From: Planctomycetota bacterium
Lineage (GTDB): Bacteria; Planctomycetota; Phycisphaerae; UBA1845; PWPN01
Assembly (NCBI GenBank): GCA_022711465.1
Contig: JAKLEZ010000015.1
Coordinates: forward strand, 62,001 to 126,000
Length of the DNA: 64,000 nucleotides
Direction of reading: 5' to 3'
The notes under the pieces were generated by a model. That model was not told the DNA's origin. It made no database searches and worked only from the letters and a program-made list of their open reading frames with translations. Below are positions 62,582 through 64,000 of this stretch, in pieces (position 1 is the first letter of the stretch; every line of letters begins with the position of its first letter). The position numbers and the translations under genes were made by a program.

Positions 62582-64000
62582 TCAGGAACTGCAGCCCGGG
62601 TTGGCAGGGGCATCGGTTCCGGAAACGCAGGGCAGGAATGCGGCCAGGTCATCGGCGTCGACGTCGGAGTCCACGTCAAGGTCGGCGTTGTCGCACCCGC
62701 TCTCGAACGGCTGGCCGCGGCCGCTCAGGCAGCGCTGAAGGTGAGCGAAATCGTCGGGGTCCACGTCGCCGTCCTTATCGAAATCGGCGGCCCAATCGAG
62801 CTGGTACCAGAAAGCGGTCGAACCGAAGAGCGTATTGGCGTAAGCCCCGTAGTTCTCGATCTTGACGTCGATGCCGGTTGTGAAAGGCACCACATCGCCG
62901 ATGAGCCAGCGGTACTGGTCGGCGCGGAAGACCGTATCGGTACTGCCCGGGCGTTTGGGGTCGGGGTCGTCTATATTGAGCAGACCGTGGTAGGGCGCGA
63001 CGCCGTTGTCCGGCCAGGGCGGATCGTCGGGTGTATTCCGCTGTGGGCTGTTGGCGATGTTGTTGTAGTAGTAACCGCCGTTGTAGGCGTCCTCCATGCC
63101 GGTGCCGAAGAGCGTCGTGGTGCCGTCCACGGTCACGATCTCGTCGCCCTCGAGGAGGATCTTGGCTGCCCCGGCCTTCTGGACATACAGCAGGCTGCCC
63201 ACGTAGTGCCCGGCGCCGGTTGTGCTGATCAACTGATGGTATTTCTGTCCGCTGACTGTTGTTTCTTCGCTGAACGAGGCGTGGAGACAGCCGATCACCG
63301 CGGGCTGGGCGCCGGACTCATACTCGACGAGCGCGGAATCGATGGCGATGGCGGATGCGGTGCTGCTGTACAGCTCGATGATCACGCCGACGCGATAGGG
63401 CATGGGCCAATAGCAGTAGAAGCCGTCCGGGCCATCCGTTCCCAGGGGCAGCGATTTGAAGGCCACCCGCTTGTGTCCGGCCCCGAAGAAGTGGGCGACG
63501 GGCACATCGACGACGTTCTGGCTTCGCCCACCGTAGCGCACGCGGAGACGCAGGCCATCGAGGGCTTCATCGGAGGCCCCGGTCATTTTCAGGCTGATCC
63601 CCCGGACTCGTCCGCTGCCGAGGCGGTCACACAAGGTCAGGGCCTGGCCGGCCTCAACGGACTGCCCCTCGGTCGCGATGAAAGCGGCCTGCTCGCTGGT
63701 ACCGGCCGGGTTCTCGCCGACGTTGCCGAGCATGGCGACCACGCTGTCGCGGGCAGCCTGCTGGGCGGCGTTCAACGAGCCGCTATAGGACGGGATGGTC
63801 TGCCCACCGGTGAACAAGTGGTAGCCGTACTGGTAGAAATGGTGGGTCCGGGCATGGAGCCCGGCGGCGTAGTTGTTGGATTCGATCACCACGGAGTTCT
63901 GAAACGCGATCGGCTCGTAGCTCACCTGGCCGCCGATCAGGGTACGGACCAGGGGATTCTGCATGTAGCCGTAGCCGCTTCCGAGGACCACATTGCTCGT
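62582..64000 (-). CDS. GH172 (DUF2961) protein with C-terminal dockerin-like EF-hands, 5' end beyond window
   Basis: About 473 residues are visible; the frame is open at the right edge, so the N-terminus is missing. GH172 markers are YCYWPMPYRVGV, GTGMEDAYNGGYYY and YRWLIGDVVPFTTGI. GH172 enzymes act on difructose dianhydrides or alpha-linked arabinofuranosides and fructofuranosides. The C-terminus ends in two calcium loops, DFDKDGDVDPDDFAHL and DLDVDSDVDADDLAAF with Cys partners, as in the protein at 50612. It precedes the Gfo/GH127 operon by 219 bases on the same strand; a minus-strand TACAAT lies at 62444-62449. Confidence 0.88.
   Translation of the reverse strand, partial: TSNVVLGSGYGYMQNPLVRTLIGGQVSYEPIAFQNSVVIESNNYAAGLHARTHHFYQYGYHLFTGGQTIPSYSGSLNAAQQAARDSVVAMLGNVGENPAGTSEQAAFIATEGQSVEAGQALTLCDRLGSGRVRGISLKMTGASDEALDGLRLRVRYGGRSQNVVDVPVAHFFGAGHKRVAFKSLPLGTDGPDGFYCYWPMPYRVGVIIELYSSTASAIAIDSALVEYESGAQPAVIGCLHASFSEETTVSGQKYHQLISTTGAGHYVGSLLYVQKAGAAKILLEGDEIVTVDGTTTLFGTGMEDAYNGGYYYNNIANSPQRNTPDDPPWPDNGVAPYHGLLNIDDPDPKRPGSTDTVFRADQYRWLIGDVVPFTTGIDVKIENYGAYANTLFGSTAFWYQLDWAADFDKDGDVDPDDFAHLQRCLSGRGQPFESGCDNADLDVDSDVDADDLAAFLPCVSGTDAPANPGCSS

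Overview
The window looks like a chromosomal piece of a high-GC, outer-membrane-bearing bacterium, most likely a planctomycete of the Phycisphaerae type. This is an inference. It rests on a lipid A kinase (LpxK), many Tat- or lipobox-exported proteins, secreted proteins with C-terminal dockerin-like EF-hand pairs, family combinations common in that phylum (DUF1080 with BSP peptidase, Gfo/Idh/MocA with Tat signal, GH127, GH172, VIT/VWA with an ECF sigma factor), and a short intergenic repeat with a GAAACGAASCCA core. I recognised no tRNA, rRNA, CRISPR array, intact insertion sequence or replication origin. Genes are mostly short operons on both strands.

Layout. 1-3100 (minus): a tightly coupled partner-switching set (HEAT lipoprotein, RsbW-like kinase, STAS antagonist, start of an unknown gene), then a TMTC-like membrane glycosyltransferase. 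3482-5187 (plus): gpsA coupled to a sugar/choline-type nucleotidyltransferase. 5384-10947 (minus): two exported beta-propeller proteins, one with a conspicuous three-plus-three super-repeat. 11178-16746: small genes and a fused secDF. 16992-20311 (plus): a Memo-family protein with a PqqD-like N-terminal domain, lpxK and a Nudix hydrolase. 20312-21039: gene-free, with three spaced copies of a short repeat. 21040-23853 (minus): potABC. 24113-29196 (plus): amidase, GlmU-like protein, DksA-like regulator with a consensus promoter, lspA and ribD. 29302-32175 (minus): polA. 32286-39594: yhbY, an eight-haem cytochrome with TPRs, a LigD-type phosphoesterase domain, a TPR lipoprotein, a ROK kinase and an orphan trpB. 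39752-44883 (minus): ECF sigma factor coupled to a giant VIT/VWA membrane protein. 45078-46946: a tandem Kdo/WaaP-type kinase. 47077-52000: secreted metallopeptidase-like and dockerin-like proteins. 52274-52983: a GNAT remnant and rnhA. 53071-56976 (plus): an AmmeMemoRadiSam cassette. 57104-64000: carbohydrate metabolism (AGE epimerase, GH127, Gfo/Idh oxidoreductase, GH172).

The most interesting system is the AmmeMemoRadiSam cassette. Memo and AMMECR1 are fused in one protein with an apparent signal peptide; a DUF362 protein with a Tat motif and a radical SAM enzyme with a Tat-like N-terminus follow directly, so the whole set may act outside the cytoplasm. A second, distant Memo protein (16992-18227) carries a domain resembling the PqqD/RRE peptide-binding fold, which would suggest a peptide substrate for this uncharacterised family.

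A second cross-cutting signal concerns translation starts. Several unrelated genes (trpB, Nudix, LigD-PE domain, rnhA) have a TATAAT-like hexamer exactly 7 nt before the start codon and no Shine-Dalgarno sequence, which predicts leaderless mRNAs. Other genes in the same window have good Shine-Dalgarno sites, so two modes of initiation appear to coexist.
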